Assembly (NCBI GenBank): GCA_036937835.1
Contig: CM072878.1
Coordinates: forward strand, 1,442,001-1,506,000
DNA: 64,000 nt
Direction of reading: 5' to 3'
Source of the DNA: Pampus argenteus
Lineage: Eukaryota; Chordata; Actinopteri; Scombriformes; Stromateidae
Below, piece after piece: positions 1-27,803 of the stretch. Below the pieces are notes generated by a model, which had not been told where the DNA came from, made no database searches, and was given only the letters and a program-made list of their open reading frames with translations. The translations under genes and the position numbers were made by a program. Numbering within the stretch: position 1 is the first letter of the stretch; each line of letters starts with the position of its first letter.

Positions 1-472
1 TACATCCCCACCTCGGTGAGTTCATCCACTCTGCTGAGTTATGAATCTGCTTTCATGTGTTTTTGGCTTAAAACCCACTTCTCATCAGTCTAACCTCGTC
101 ATCATCTCCAGGTTTTGTGGATCATACCATTTGAGTGGTTGCGCTGGACACTGATCCTGGTTGCCATGGCGATCTCCGGCTCAGTCCTGGTCCTCACCTT
201 CTGGCCTGTTGTCCGTGACGACACCAAGGTGACGGCAGTCGCTACAGTTGTGACCATAGTGGTTTTACACACGCTGCTGGCAATCGGCTGCAAGGTCAGT
301 GATGATTTGGATGCAGCTGCAGGTATCAGCTGTACACGTCGAAGCTTGAGCAGGATGCTTGATTTCTTCTCTTCTCTTTCAGATGTACTTCTTCCAGACA
401 GCAGTACATGTACCAGCATCAGCCACTACAATCCCTCCAATTCACGTGACACTTTCCACCAAATCCCACTGA
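1..472 (+). CDS. YIPF2: YIPF2, Yip1-domain Golgi membrane protein, 3' end only
   Basis: These are the last three coding exons of a Yip1-family multipass protein of Golgi/endosomal membranes involved in Rab-linked vesicle traffic. Visible exons are <1-15 (reading YIPTS, then GT donor), 112-294 and 383-472 (stop TGA). The spliced C-terminus contains IPFEWLRWTLILVAMAISGS, an LTFWPVVRDD loop, a hydrophobic ATVVTIVVLHTLLAIGCK helix and a short polar tail starting MYFFQTAVHVPAS, which is the YIPF1/YIPF2 C-terminal pattern (last two membrane spans). The upstream exons lie outside the window. YIPF2 is preferred over its paralogue YIPF1 because CARM1 lies next door, as in human 19p13. The two genes converge tail to tail here. 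Confidence 0.85.
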
Positions 473-1965
473 CCAATAGGAAGAAGGAGGACGATTTGTG
501 TTTGGTGTCTGTTTCATCTGGAATCACATGCAGATATAAAACCATGTACAGACATGGCTGGTTGAGGCAATGTTTATTATTGCCGTTATGTGATTTTTAT
601 TTTATTTTTCTGTGCTCCTCTAATGAAGTGTTGGGATGTGTGTGTGTATGTGATATTTGGTCTAATTTATCCTGAGGTTGGTTTTACTGTGACTGAAGTA
701 GCATGTGTTCACTGCAATAACTGTAGATTCTGACTGTGATGTTTCAGGATGTGGTGCATCTCAACAATCTGGCATGGCTTCCTTAACACTGTGATTCACT
801 CATTTCATCAGCGAGCATCAAACACAAGTTCACACAAAGACTCATCAGTAGAAGAGAAGAGCAGTAACTGTAATCATTACTTCCTGTGAGATGTGATGGA
901 CAACAGAAAAGAAAATAATGCTCCTAAAATGTGTTGAAACAAAAATGCTAATGCTAACGCTGTGTGTGGATGATATTATGATTCTTTTCATTCATTTTCA
1001 TTTGATAAATCTGATCATTTTATCAATTGTTTATTTATAAAATAGCAGAAAAAACAAAACATTACAATTGTGTCTAAGTTAATAACCAAAAGATATTCAA
1101 TTAAAAATGAATGAATATCAGAACTGTGAGATTTTGTTATAATTTTGGCCTTTTCACAGCAGACATTTTGACTTGTGTTAATGACATTAACGATGGCTCT
1201 GTCCTGTGTCCCCGTTGAGCTGTGACAGTACACACTAATACTGATCAGGAAAAGTGACAGAATACTCCAAACAGTATGCATACATGCAGACTAATAATCC
1301 CTGATTCCTGATGTACACTATTCTCCCACAATGCAATGCATGAGGGGAATAGAGGTCCGTTTTTTCTTGACAAGTTTAATTAGCAGCGTTGTTCAAATGT
1401 CATAAATTATCTTTGTACAACCACACATATTAAATCATTACCTGTGAATAAACTATTTTTGTATAGCAGCTGCAGGTAACAGTATACTGTAAGCATACAG
1501 TTAGTATGTAGTATGGATTAGGGGCACAGCTATAGCAGAAACGCATCATTCATGTTATTATTTACACCTGTGATTATGAAATGTGGTGCAGAATCTCACT
1601 CTGTGACATGAGGTAAATATAATTTTTGTGACTATCTGAATTGTCATATTTCAGTGCTGTAAACTAAACAGCTGCTCTCTCTGTGAATGTATTCTCCATG
1701 AAGCAGCTCGCTTCAGTCATTCAGACTCCAGTGCCATGGGATGAATGTGTTCATACAGTACAGTCTCCTGCTGATGCACGGCATCACTTCTACCTGGAAG
1801 AACCAGCTGAGCCTCCTAACCTTCACTCACAACATGACTTCAGTTGCTTTATATGAATAGATGATTTATTGTAAATTGGGGGAAAGGGTTATGTCTGCAG
1901 AACTATTTATTCCCTATTGTGATGCTGTTTAGGGGCTTTTGTTAATAAACTTAATGAGTCTTTAA
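473..1965 (+). other. YIPF2 3' UTR, probable
   Basis: The AT-rich stretch after the YIPF2 stop has no convincing coding frame. An AATAAA at 1944-1949 is the best polyadenylation signal and would give a 3' UTR of about 1.5 kb. Earlier cleavage sites cannot be excluded. Confidence 0.5.
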
Positions 1966-4900
1966 CTTCTTAATGTTTCTGTCTGCAGTTACTGAGCTGA
2001 CAACACAATCCAGCTGCAGAGAAGTAATGAGACCAGCTACAGTTAGTTTGATTGAGCTTATGAGGGCCATGCTTGCAAATAGTCTTTCATAAACGAAAGC
2101 AAACTTAACACATGGGGAGACGATCAGCACCGTTATTACTTCCTCTTGACCTCTCAGTAGTCAGTATAAGGGCTTCATTAAACTAAACAAGCTTAACCAG
2201 CGTTAACTTTGCTTGCTTCTTGTTTTATCACAGACCCTGTAGACTCAAGACTTGGACTTAAAGCTGAGCTCACAAAAAACAAGGACGCAAGACCCGAATT
2301 ATTTTGGTAAAACAACAATGTTCAAGTCTGAAGGTTGTGGTGAACTCCCGGAACCGGATCTTCATGTTCTTCTGGCCTAAATTTAACATGTAAAAAGCGA
2401 TGTTGGCAGTGAAGAGAGGTTATGTGGGTTATGGCTTCAGTCTTAACTGCCGAGGAGTTGACATGGTCCACGTTAGCTCTCCACTGTCAGAGCCATGCTG
2501 GCTGAGGGAAACGCTTACACAGCAAACAGTGACCTCTTTAAGGCTGTTCAACCACATTTACAGCCGCTGACCTATTTCAGATTTTTTTTTGTGCACAATG
2601 ATATTCTTGTTAGGTGCAGCATGTCGAAGGCTTTTTGGGAAACATTCATATGTGGAAATAATTTCTCTAAAAAGGTTCAGGACAAGAAGACAAATGATGC
2701 ATTTTGACCTGGTAAAATCCAAAAACAAAATAACACAATGACATATATGACATGCATATATATGACTGTTAAACATAATGATTTGTCAGACTTGCAACTG
2801 GCTGACTGGTGCATATCATGACTTGTTACTTGAAATATGAGATTTCACTTGATAAGACTTGGTTTCAATTGATCTGTATTTGTCCGAGTGAGAGCAGGTA
2901 GCCAATGAGGAGAACATAGACGTCATCTACACCTTTCATTCAAAGACATGTGACTGTCTGGAGGTCAGAAGCAGCTGGACTTGTAGATTCTTCAAGATGT
3001 TTTCACCTCCAAAAGGCTCCTTCAGCTCTGACTGGCTGGTGGAAACAAACCATGAGGACTGAGAATCACTACATGCATCAGTTGGAAATTACCAAAAGCT
3101 TGGCTTCTGATAAGCCTTTAAATGCAAACTCTTCCTGGATTGTCTCTCTGGTACCTTAAACACGCAGATCTGAAAGTTGTTTTGCATTCAGAGATCTCAC
3201 GGTGCTCCTTTTTGTGTCAAACCACGCTGTCAGTCCACCACTTTACTCCAGACTGAATTATCTCAAGTATTGGGGATCACGGATCGGCGTCACTTTTTGT
3301 ACAGACATTCATGTCATCCTCAGGATTACTTTGAATAACTCAGGAGAAAAGAAACAAGTGATCGATGCTTTGGTTCGTGACCAAATACCTGCTAAATGTT
3401 CAACTTCCCGTCAGTCTCAGCTGTAATTACATTTAGTGTTAATTAGCAGACGTTTGTGTTCTAAACTCTGGCGACAACAGAAAGGTTCCACATGTTAGCA
3501 CAGAGCCGCCAGCATGGCTGTAGAGACACACTAAGCAGCCTGCACATCTTCATTCATTCTTCTTCTCTTTATTTGTTCTAATATTGGTCATCCTGATACT
3601 GCAGCTGTAGTTTCCTTGTTATGTGACAACAAATCTGCTTACCAACCACGATCCACAGCACAGCTGGCAACCTCTGAGAGTACCTGAACCGACTTCACTT
3701 CCAGAGCGGTGCCCAAATTTAGCTTCAGGAACCAGGAAACAAAAGCAGAACCTGTGACACTAAGTTCCTGCAGTGAAAAAGGGACAATCGAGTCCCAATT
3801 ATTTGGGTGTAATCTCATGTTGGCTTGAAAAGCAAGCCGAGAACCTGCATTATACACCTTTACCAACCATTCTAATCATGCTACTAGTTCTGTTTGTTTC
3901 AGTTGGCAATTAGCAGTGTCTTCTTAGCTGCAGCTGCTGGCTCAGATATATCAAGAGACGCCGAGTTGAAGCCCTCAGCGACTTAAAGGACATGACTCGA
4001 CTGACTTACCACAGTGCCTAGTGTGCACCATAATTCATAATTCACTACCATTCACTGAGACAGTGAATTTAGGATTCTGTTGCATTAGTGTTTTAGTATC
4101 TAGGACGGAGGCTTTCTCCAGCTGCGTCTGGAGCACAAGAGTCAACGTGAGACAGTGAGAAAAGTGTTATTACAGGTAGGTCAACACACAGAAATGACAG
4201 AACATGACACACAGTCTTCCTCATACACTTTCCATGATAAAAGTGGACGCCACTATTGACTACACAGAGCAATGATTCAATGACAAACGGGACAAGATCG
4301 CTATCGGCTAGCTACCACATGGTAAACATCTGGTGTGTCCACAGTCTATTTAACAAACTATGGGGAACAAATTAAAAGTACTACAACACCTGATTCCAAG
4401 ATGGTTTTTGGAACATCTCCACCACATTTAATTTGCTCTCTTTTTTTAATTGTTTGTTGTTTTTTGTGAAAGAAAAAAACAAAATAAAGACAAAAGAAAG
4501 AAGGTTATTCCTACAAAGAGACATTTTTTCGCAGCTCTCTGAAAACTTGCTAACCCATAAATTCCAAATGAACAAAGTCCAAATAGTCGTGACACTGGAA
4601 GCAATGCATACGTGTGTCAGTCTGTCTCCTTGACTGATGAACAGGGATGAGGGTGTTGGGTGAGTTTGGGGGCATGATATGTCAGAGGCCATACATAGTG
4701 ACGGTGGGGAGGGGTGGACTGGCTCTTTCTCCCACGCCTCGACCTTGAAGTCTCTTTGTGACAGTCTCATAGTCTCAAAGGAGGTTGGGAGGAGAAGCAA
4801 GGGAGGAAAAGCGAGGATGTAAACTAGGACGCTGCCAATCCAGCACAGCTTCTCTCATTCTGGCGGCCAGCTGGCTGCCGCCTGGCTCATTGGTCCTTAC

Positions 4901-7225
4901 TGGTTCGTTCTCCAAAAATCTTCCTCTCCTGACTGTCTGGGGTAATCTGGATCACCTGGGGAGGGGCTGCTGCAATCAAAACTGGGTATAGGGTGAAGAG
5001 ACCGGCTGGCAGCAGCACACAGTGTCCCGCTGGTTACCTTCCATGTTCGGTCACAAACACACCAAACTCATCCACGGGTCTCTAACAGACTGGTGTTTCT
5101 TGGGTTTGGCCTCAGTACGCTTCAAACAAAGTGTTTGTCAGATCGTCTAACAGCAGCTGCGTCACAGTTTTGTTTACTTTCAGACATTAAATGCGGCAGG
5201 GTGCCCACTTTACACAGCAATCTGCCGACTGTGCCGAGGCTTTACACGTCTGCAGGCCATTCAGAACAGGTATATATACACATTTCCCTTTAGATGTGAT
5301 CAGACAAACAGGTTCGTTTGAAGCTGAGGCCTCCCTCTAAAAATGAGTACACGATAACCTTTAGCAGCTGGCACTTGCTTGTTAGCCTAACTATGTCAAA
5401 AATCAGACAAAACACACCTTCCAACAGCTCCTGTTATCAATTTGTTGTATAACTTGTTGAACTTGTGCAGTTATAAAGTGTCACCTGGCTTTTTGTTCAC
5501 TTTGGACGGTGCTCAAACCTGGCAACCCCACTATGAGGACAGGACTTTTGAGATGCTGCGTACAGACACTGTACCCAGCTGTTGTTGGTTAAATTTGTCT
5601 GACTTAACTGCTCTGAAAATGTTGATTTTCTGATTATTATATGAAAATGAACCTACGAGTGGAGCTTAGGAGCTTTTTGCAGGTGTCGATGTTCACTTTT
5701 TAATAGAGTACGTGAAGCAGCTTCTTCCTGTTTCCAGATTTTGAGCTGAGCTATGCTAACAGGTGTGCAAGCGTATTTAAAGCTGCACCGAAGCCATATT
5801 TTTATATTAAAAATGGATCAAATGACTGAAATGATTTGGTAGTGACGAACCGACTGAAAAGAAGAGTATTACTTCCTGACTGCAGTTCCCCTCTTTACGG
5901 AGCTTCACCGCGTCTTTCAGCTCATTTAGTTTGTTTCATTCATTCAGACTCATTTCTAGCAGGAGCAACGAAGCTCTGATAAGACTTAATACTGCAGTTA
6001 TATTTAGTCTGGCAGTCACAGATATCAAATCCAAGGAACCAGCGTACTCCATGTATGCTGGATGTGTAAATAAGCAACTGTTGTATATAACTGTTAACTT
6101 GGATGATGATAAGCTAATGTTGGGTAAAGACAAATCAACTCATGCAGCTTTTAAAATACAGAATATCAGAGCTTTCCTTCACATTATGGGCTAATGCTAA
6201 CTATTGCTAAACGTATTGTATGCCAGCATGGAGTCTAACGCCAGTCAATGTAGTGTTTGCTGAGGCATTAGCAAAGAGGATTGGAACCCACCGATGATTA
6301 GGATGCTGCTTTATCTCATCACCCAGCATGGAAGGTACCCAGCATGCCGTTCTCCCAAAACTTGATGTTTAAGAGAACATTGGTGGAATGCATCAAGACC
6401 ACACACTGCGTGACAGGCAGAACTTCACAAAAATCTATCATCTACTGTTAAGGATCCCTAGCCATGTAGATGGTTTCAGTTTACTGATATATCTGCCTTT
6501 GCATAAAACTGAAACCAACTGCATGAGAACGCTGACTAGAGGTAAGCAGGGAAAAGAGTGTGTGGTGTTTTTTCTCCTCCAAGGGTACTTTTGTCTGACA
6601 GTCTGTGAGTCAGTCTCTGATATGAAAAGCCAAGTTAGCAGCCCGGAGATGAGTGTTGATGAGGATTAATAGTGTCCTACTGCACAAATGAGAAGCTTCA
6701 GTGGAGGTCTGGTGGAGAACTGTGGGAACAGACTGATGCTGGTATCTGGCAACGACTTGATTCTTACGGGTAAGGAAGGGTTCAAGGAAACGTGGGTCAT
6801 GACACATTGAAAAACAAAAACAAACAAACAGCAAAAAATAAAACGGAGAAAGGAAGGGGGGTGGGAAGGTGAGGGAAGAGGGTGGGAACCCGGGAAAGGG
6901 GGGCAAACAACTGCTGTGAACATGATACAGTCCCAATGAATCCAAGAGGGGGTACAGGAGCAGGAGGAGGAGGAGGTTTCTGCTGTTAGCAAGACAAGAG
7001 TCTGGACGGATACGAGAGCGTTCAATCGTTCATAAAGTGATGGACTGAACACAGTAGAATGAGGATGAAGAACGAGGGGAGGAAGTGCCGGGACAGCACT
7101 GGTTTTGGTATACTGGTTTTGGCTGCGGTTGGTGGGGTTGAGGGGCTCCACAGGGAGGGGTTGGGGATGTCTTGTCATGCGGGGGTTGGGGGAGGTCGAG
7201 GAGGTCTTTGCAGGATTACGGCGTC
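1966..7225. other. Intergenic DNA plus CARM1 3' UTR (minus)
   Basis: No gene is supported here. The part nearest CARM1 (about 6700-7225) is C-rich on the minus strand and is surely CARM1 3' UTR. How far the UTR runs is unclear: minus-strand ATTAAA/AATAAA candidates occur near 4424, 4445 and 3569-3574. Around 3280-3330 the text resembles a dispersed fish repeat ('tttttgtacagacattcatg') that also appears near 59,930. Small open frames here lack family resemblance or splice context. Confidence 0.5.
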
Positions 7226-22115
<14,890 letters not shown>

Positions 22116-24006
22116 CTTCGATCTGGAAGTAGAGACAGGTCGGTTGGTGACGCTCTCATCCAACCGACCGCGCACTGCTCTCTGCTGGAGGCGAAGCTGG
22201 CCACCAACACGACGGACGAGCCGCTACAATAGCGCCACCTAGCGGGTTTACAGCGTGTAGTGGATAAACACAAGAGCATTATACATGGTTGAATGCCTTT
22301 CTGATGCTTCAAAGGTCGGAGATTATACGGATTTCTTAAAAATCTGGCAACCAGTTTTATTCATTTACATGGTTGGGGAGTAACGTAATAATGTAAAGAC
22401 TGAAGACAGGTCATTATGTAATCCAATGTTACTTAATTCAGTAACCTAAAGGAAAAGTTACATTACATTTTAGGGCATGTATTCAGTAATCTGTAGTGGA
22501 CTTTTTATATGCTGTACAATCAATGATGGTATAACTTTGCTTATTTGTTTTGATTAATTTTGTGATCAATTATATATTGTATACATAATAAAAAGATACA
22601 AAACATAACACAAAATCAAACATATCAGGAGATACGTATGTACAAACATGGAAATAGTATACAGAAAGTCAGCCCCACCTACAAACAACCAAACAAAACA
22701 ACACAAAGCAGAAGAAAACAGAAAAAACACCTGAGAGGAATGAAGTCTATAAAACACCTGGCCCCGCTCCCAGATACCCCCGTCTAAAGCTAAAGTTAAG
22801 TTGTGTCATGCCACAGAAATCTTATTAAAGGGTTGGTTAAAGGTTGAGGGAACTATTGTAATACTTATTTACATGTAATAGAAATATAAAAGTATTGCTG
22901 TACACATATGTATGCATGTTAAAGCAACAGAAATATAGCGATAATATAACTAGAGGTGATTGCGTTATGTTCTGCTGCTAACATCCTATTGATTTTGCTA
23001 ATGTATTTTTCATTGCTGAGAGCAGCACTAATTGAATTCCATTTATCTCCATCATATTTGTGTCAAGGCCAAAATCTCACATCTTTTGTTTGTTTTATTT
23101 TGTTTTTATGAAGCAATATAAATCAATCAAATGATAAGACAGCTTAGAGCAACACAACAACAGTATTAAATATCACAATGACATAAAGCATGATATATAA
23201 TATATATTATTGTATAATATATTCACCACAGATATGCTGTACATCCAGTTATCCATTCTGACAAAGAACACATCATAACATAACCAAGACAGGAAGAAAC
23301 CATTTAATGAGTAACATGATACGGATACAGTAGCATCAATTTACAACAATTTGCTACAGATGCAAGCAAAGCTTTGTGTAACCATGACAACAGCTGGCAT
23401 GACACCGTGAATTGTTTTCATTGTAAAACACTTGCTGGATTTTCTTTTATTGTATTAAATACATACAAATGTAACAATAATCCAGGTTTTTCCAGTCAAA
23501 AACATCAGAGGTCCACATGATGACTGACAGTTTATGATTGTAAGCAGCTAACTTGCATATTTATTTACACCCCGGAGATTTCCTCAGTGGTACATGACAA
23601 TGTCAGCCTGCTAGTTAGAAACAAGGATCAGATCAATTACAGATCATACAATGCTTAGTGTATGTTGGAGCACTGAGAAATATTAATATTATTAATATTA
23701 TTAAAAACTTAAAATATGATTTATGTGCCACTATTTTTTACCAGAAATGCAGAAATCTAAGTTTAATTTTAACCCAGTTCATCTGCTATTTATTTGTATC
23801 AAAGGAAATCATTTTGGTGTAGTTATTGTTGTTTAAAAACTACAAAAAAACATCTATCGAGTGAAAATGAACCAAACGTGTTCATAAATGGAAGTAATTG
23901 AATAAGAAACAAAATATGAACATAATACACAGAATCAGCACTAAGACCTATTCAACTGCAAACACACACCCCTATCACATTTATGCAACAGAAATTATCA
24001 GCATCG

Positions 24007-24051
<45 letters not shown>

Positions 24052-24324
24052 TGGGTGTCTTTATCTTCAGTGGCAGTGGGACACATGGCAGAAATGGGAA
24101 TGATCAGGCGCCTGTTTATTATTTTCTCTCTCCTTTATGACCCTGAAAAGAAAAGAAACAAAAATTCAGCTTAAACGTATGTGTGTGTGTGTGTGTGTGT
24201 GCGTTTTCTACCAAACAGCAGGTTCATTCTTTAGCAGATCAAAGAGATAATGTTAAAAATGTACTGAAGAGTATTAATAAAATGAAATGTTTGAGCAAAC
24301 AGAAGAGAGCTACTCTCACACACC
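22116..24324. other. Intergenic region CARM1 to GNG5-like
   Basis: AT-rich DNA without a supported gene. It includes the CARM1 promoter side (about 22,116-22,300) and the GNG5-like 3' UTR, whose minus-strand AATAAA is at 24115-24120. Two GT microsatellites lie at 24010-24049 and 24180-24200. Confidence 0.55.
24010..24049. repeat. (GT)n microsatellite
   Basis: About 20 GT units downstream of the GNG5-like polyadenylation signal. A second run of about 11 units lies at 24180-24200 within the probable 3' UTR. Confidence 0.9.
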
Positions 24325-25904
24325 TCAGAGGAGGACACATGACTTGGGAGGCCTGAACGGGTTATCGCTGGAGGGCACCCCGGTCAGCAGAGGGTCTTTG
24401 TGAGCATTTTGCAAACAGAAGGCCTTCAGTTCTGCAGCTGCTTGTGAAACCTGCATGATATTCAATCACATCATCTGTCTGTGATTAGTTTCCTTCCAAG
24501 TGAATTGACATGCACATTTATACTGTCCATAGAAAGACAAAGAAGACAAAAATGTCTCATGCTATTAACACAGAAGTCATGTGACCACACAATTTAACTT
24601 TTTTCAGTCTATCAACCTTTATTAACCAATCAGAAGAAGACTTTCATATTTTATTATTAACCAAAATGTGTTATGAAGGTAATCTAGTTGCATTATGGGA
24701 AGTGTAGGATCTCATAAGTGCTTTGTGGGCTTGACAATAGTCAGGTTTTCTCTCTGAGCCTCTGCTGCCACCGTCTTTTTCAAGTTACCCAATTTTATGA
24801 AAGCGTGACTACTAAATCTGTGGATTATAAATCATCTTTAAATTACTATCTGAGAACCAGTTTGAGAAAACAATGCATTGTCTGACGTCGATGTACAGAT
24901 AGCACAGCTTTCTCTTTCTTATTTGATGAGGTTTTAGTTTCAGTAGCTACCAGTTTAATCTAAACGTGTCGCTTGATGTGTGCTGAGTTTTTTCTTCTTT
25001 TTGGACATTTCCATCCATTATTTTACCATCTTGACAATATCACAGATTATTCTTACTTTTTCAGTGGCTGTTTAATACAAATACTGTAGTTTGGACTGTA
25101 ACCATCTGCATTTATTTATTTGAAATCCTTCTGTGATTTATTTCTTCCCTCTGTGGTTTTCTGCTTGTGTTTTCTACACAGACACACACTTGAAACTAGT
25201 CAGACTTCATTTCTAAAATAAGTAAGTGCCCAACAATCACACCAGTCACACAGCAGCACAATCAACAAAGCAATCACTGTGCTGCAGTACCAGAGAAGAG
25301 TCTGTCTGCACTACACTGCACCGCTCAATGGCTGCTACCATCCACCTCAAGATAAATATATACTTCTGGATGTGAGACTTTCAATACATTTTCAACTGAA
25401 CCTATTTGTGGTCACATTAGCCCCAAACACTTCTGAACAGGAACTGCAGAGTAAATATACAACCAGAGTCCATACAGTCAATAAAGCTCCATTAGTCGTC
25501 GTCACTATGAGCGACGCCTCTCACTTTATGCCATCTAAACATCGCTATAACAAGTACAGCCGCTTTAAGTAAGTATGAATATGTGAAGATAAGTTTCATG
25601 TATTCTCACAGCATGTATCGAAGAAAACAAACACTGTTTCGGCGACTTGTTGCGTTGTCGTAAGTTGTAAATCGTGTAAAACAGTGACAGTAACGGACGC
25701 TGGATGGACAGTAATTAGTTGCAGCACGCGCCGCGGAGCGAGCGGGAGTCACGCGCCGGCGGCGCAGACCTTTGATGGAAAGTTGAATCAGTGTTGGTTT
25801 GTTTTACACACCTTTATCCGACGGACGGACGCCTCCAGACGAAGCTGCTTCACTGCCTTCTGGGCGACGACTAAACTGCTGTTAGCGGCGGTGTTGTTTG
25901 ACAT
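24325..25904 (-). CDS. gng5: G-protein gamma subunit, GNG5-like
   Basis: This small subunit pairs with G-beta at the inner plasma membrane for receptor signalling. Two exons were read: 25904-25812 (31 codons, MSNNTAANSSLVV...) and 24450-24325 (41 codons plus stop), giving 72 aa, the normal size for the family. The phase-0 junction gives VRRIK then VSQAAAELKAF, the conserved gamma-subunit exon junction. The second exon carries CLQNAHKDPLLTG and the NPFRPPKSC region, and ends in the CaaX box CVLL; leucine at the last position predicts geranylgeranylation. The C-terminal half resembles GNG5 (CLQNAQHDPLLTG in human) more than GNG10 or GNG8, but paralogue assignment by eye is not certain. A plus-strand open frame inside the intron is not supported. 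Confidence 0.88.
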
Positions 25905-26030
25905 GACTGAGTCCTGCTACGAGACAAAGTGACTGAAGGAGCCAGGAACACACTTACACCAATGTTTCACTAATGTTTCACTAATGTTCCAGCAGCAGGC
26001 TGGAAGAAAACACATCTTCCGGTCAAAACC
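25680..26030 (-). promoter_or_regulatory. GNG5-like CpG-rich promoter with ETS core
   Basis: CpG density is high around the first exon (25,690-25,910), and an ETS-family core (CCGGAAG on the minus strand) lies at 26016-26022, about 110 bp upstream of the start codon. Promoter function is inferred. Confidence 0.45.
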
Positions 26031-26181
26031 TTCAAAATAAAAAGCCTTGTTCCATCACTCTTCCTTTACAGACACACACGTTGGGTTTCCGTCTCTTCAG
26101 AGGACATTTCATTGACTTACATTCAATTCCTGGAGGCTTATCCTGACCTTAACCACAAACACCACATGCCTAACCCTTAAC

Positions 26182-26298
<117 letters not shown>

Positions 26299-26919
26299 AA
26301 GAGAAATGATCATGGTATATGGAAGCTTATTATTTGACTCAACTTTTAATAAACATGACTTTACATAAGTAAATGTTATATCTGTCTGCCGTCTGTCTTT
26401 CTAAGTCTTGACCCAATTGTTAAATTAGTCACATGATACATTAAAGAAACAAAATAAGAAAATGTACATATGTGCTACAGCGTCATGAATGTATACTGGA
26501 GGTTTATGAAACCATTAAAAGAGTTCTCTCATCTGCTTCTGGGTTTAAACTGTTGCTGTTTTGCAGGAGTTCAAGGAGAAACTTTATATTGTGGTAACAT
26601 TATTGTCCACTTAATGCATGCTTTTACAATAAATGTATATTACTGTGTGTTTTGCTTTTTTGTATATGTCATTTGAATAATGTGGTTCTGTGGAGGATTT
26701 TATATAGTGTATTCTTTATCATTTGTCCCTGAATGTATTTTTGCAAACTTTTGTCTGCATAGAGATTTTAAAGAATCATCTTATCCAGATCATAAATAAT
26801 TTATGATAGCTTTATTGAAGTTGTAGAACAAGTATAACATCAAGTAGCTTATGGACCGACTGACACTGACAAAGTGTGGTAAAAGGTTATGAGACCAAAC
26901 AAGAACTGAATATGTCAAA

Positions 26920-27122
26920 ACATAATGAATGAATAACTTGAACAACAATAATAATGAATCATTTGAAATTTTAATGCTTGTTTTCTCCTTTTCTATTGCC
27001 TTCATATAGTCCAGAAGTATTTGGTCTGATACACATGTTTTGTTCTTTGTGTTTCAGTATGAAATAAAATAATGCACTACATTAAAATGCCAACAAAACA
27101 CAGCCTGAAGATGTGTAACTGT
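26920..27122. repeat. Dispersed repeat, copy A
   Basis: Nearly identical to 29915-30087. Shared phrases include 'ttttctattgccttcatata', 'gtccagaagtatttggtctg' and 'acagcctgaagatgtgtaac'. This copy has about 25 extra bases (AATAATAATGAATC region) near its left end. The family is not recognised. Confidence 0.85.
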
Positions 27123-27754
27123 CAAAACATAATTGTATAAAAAACTTTAAGTATTAATGTTGGCATACATTTAATCACGTATCAGAATCTTTTTTTATTG
27201 CCAAGTAACTTAAAAAAAATAACAAGGAATTTATTTTGGTGATTATTGCAGCTCACATTTTTACACGCGTGTATTTAACAGTATTATTTATTGTTGTCTT
27301 CAATTATATTTTAACTTGTCTCATAACTTTTGTCACAATTTGTCAATCTTTGGGCTCTACAGAAAGTAACTGGGAACTAATAAGCCAAGATAATTATTAT
27401 TGATTTTTAAAAATATGATGCATTGTTGCAGATTAAACAATAATGTGTACAGTAATCAGGGAATTTTAACTAAAATACTTTAAATTTGCACAAATCAAGT
27501 TAAAATGCTCCCTTTATAAAGGCTACAGTAATACATAAATACTAAATATAAAATATCATCTTATGACAGAGGCTATACTGCTCTATCATGACTTTATCAT
27601 CAACTCTGCTTTGATTAAAGGAGACAGGCACAGCGAATGAAATAAAATATATTTTCTATCAGGCCAGTAGGTGGCGGTAATGTTCATGTAAGCTGGTTGT
27701 CAGCCGCCAATAAAGCCAAAGAAGAAGAACGTGGTTGAAAGGTAAATATCGCAT

Positions 27755-27766
27755 TGCTTCCGGTGT
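27755..27766 (-). promoter_or_regulatory. ETS-type motif upstream of CLPP
   Basis: CTTCCGG at 27757-27763 (ETS core CCGGAAG on -), about 40 bp upstream of the CLPP start codon. Similar motifs precede PPP4C and GNG5-like. Confidence 0.4.
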
Positions 27767-27803
27767 AGCTGGGGGTCACGTAGAAACCTGCAAGACTTCA
27801 AAA

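Noticed and set aside
115..675. Single 186-codon plus-strand open frame at the left edge
   Set aside because: Only its first part is YIPF2 exon; it reads on through a clear GTCAGT donor and an intron. The spliced reading gives the proper YIPF C-terminus.
25279..25572. Plus-strand open frame ending MSDASHFMPSKHRYN... beside a GTAAGT
   Set aside because: It lies inside the GNG5-like intron on the other strand, matches no family known to me, and no downstream exon could be joined.
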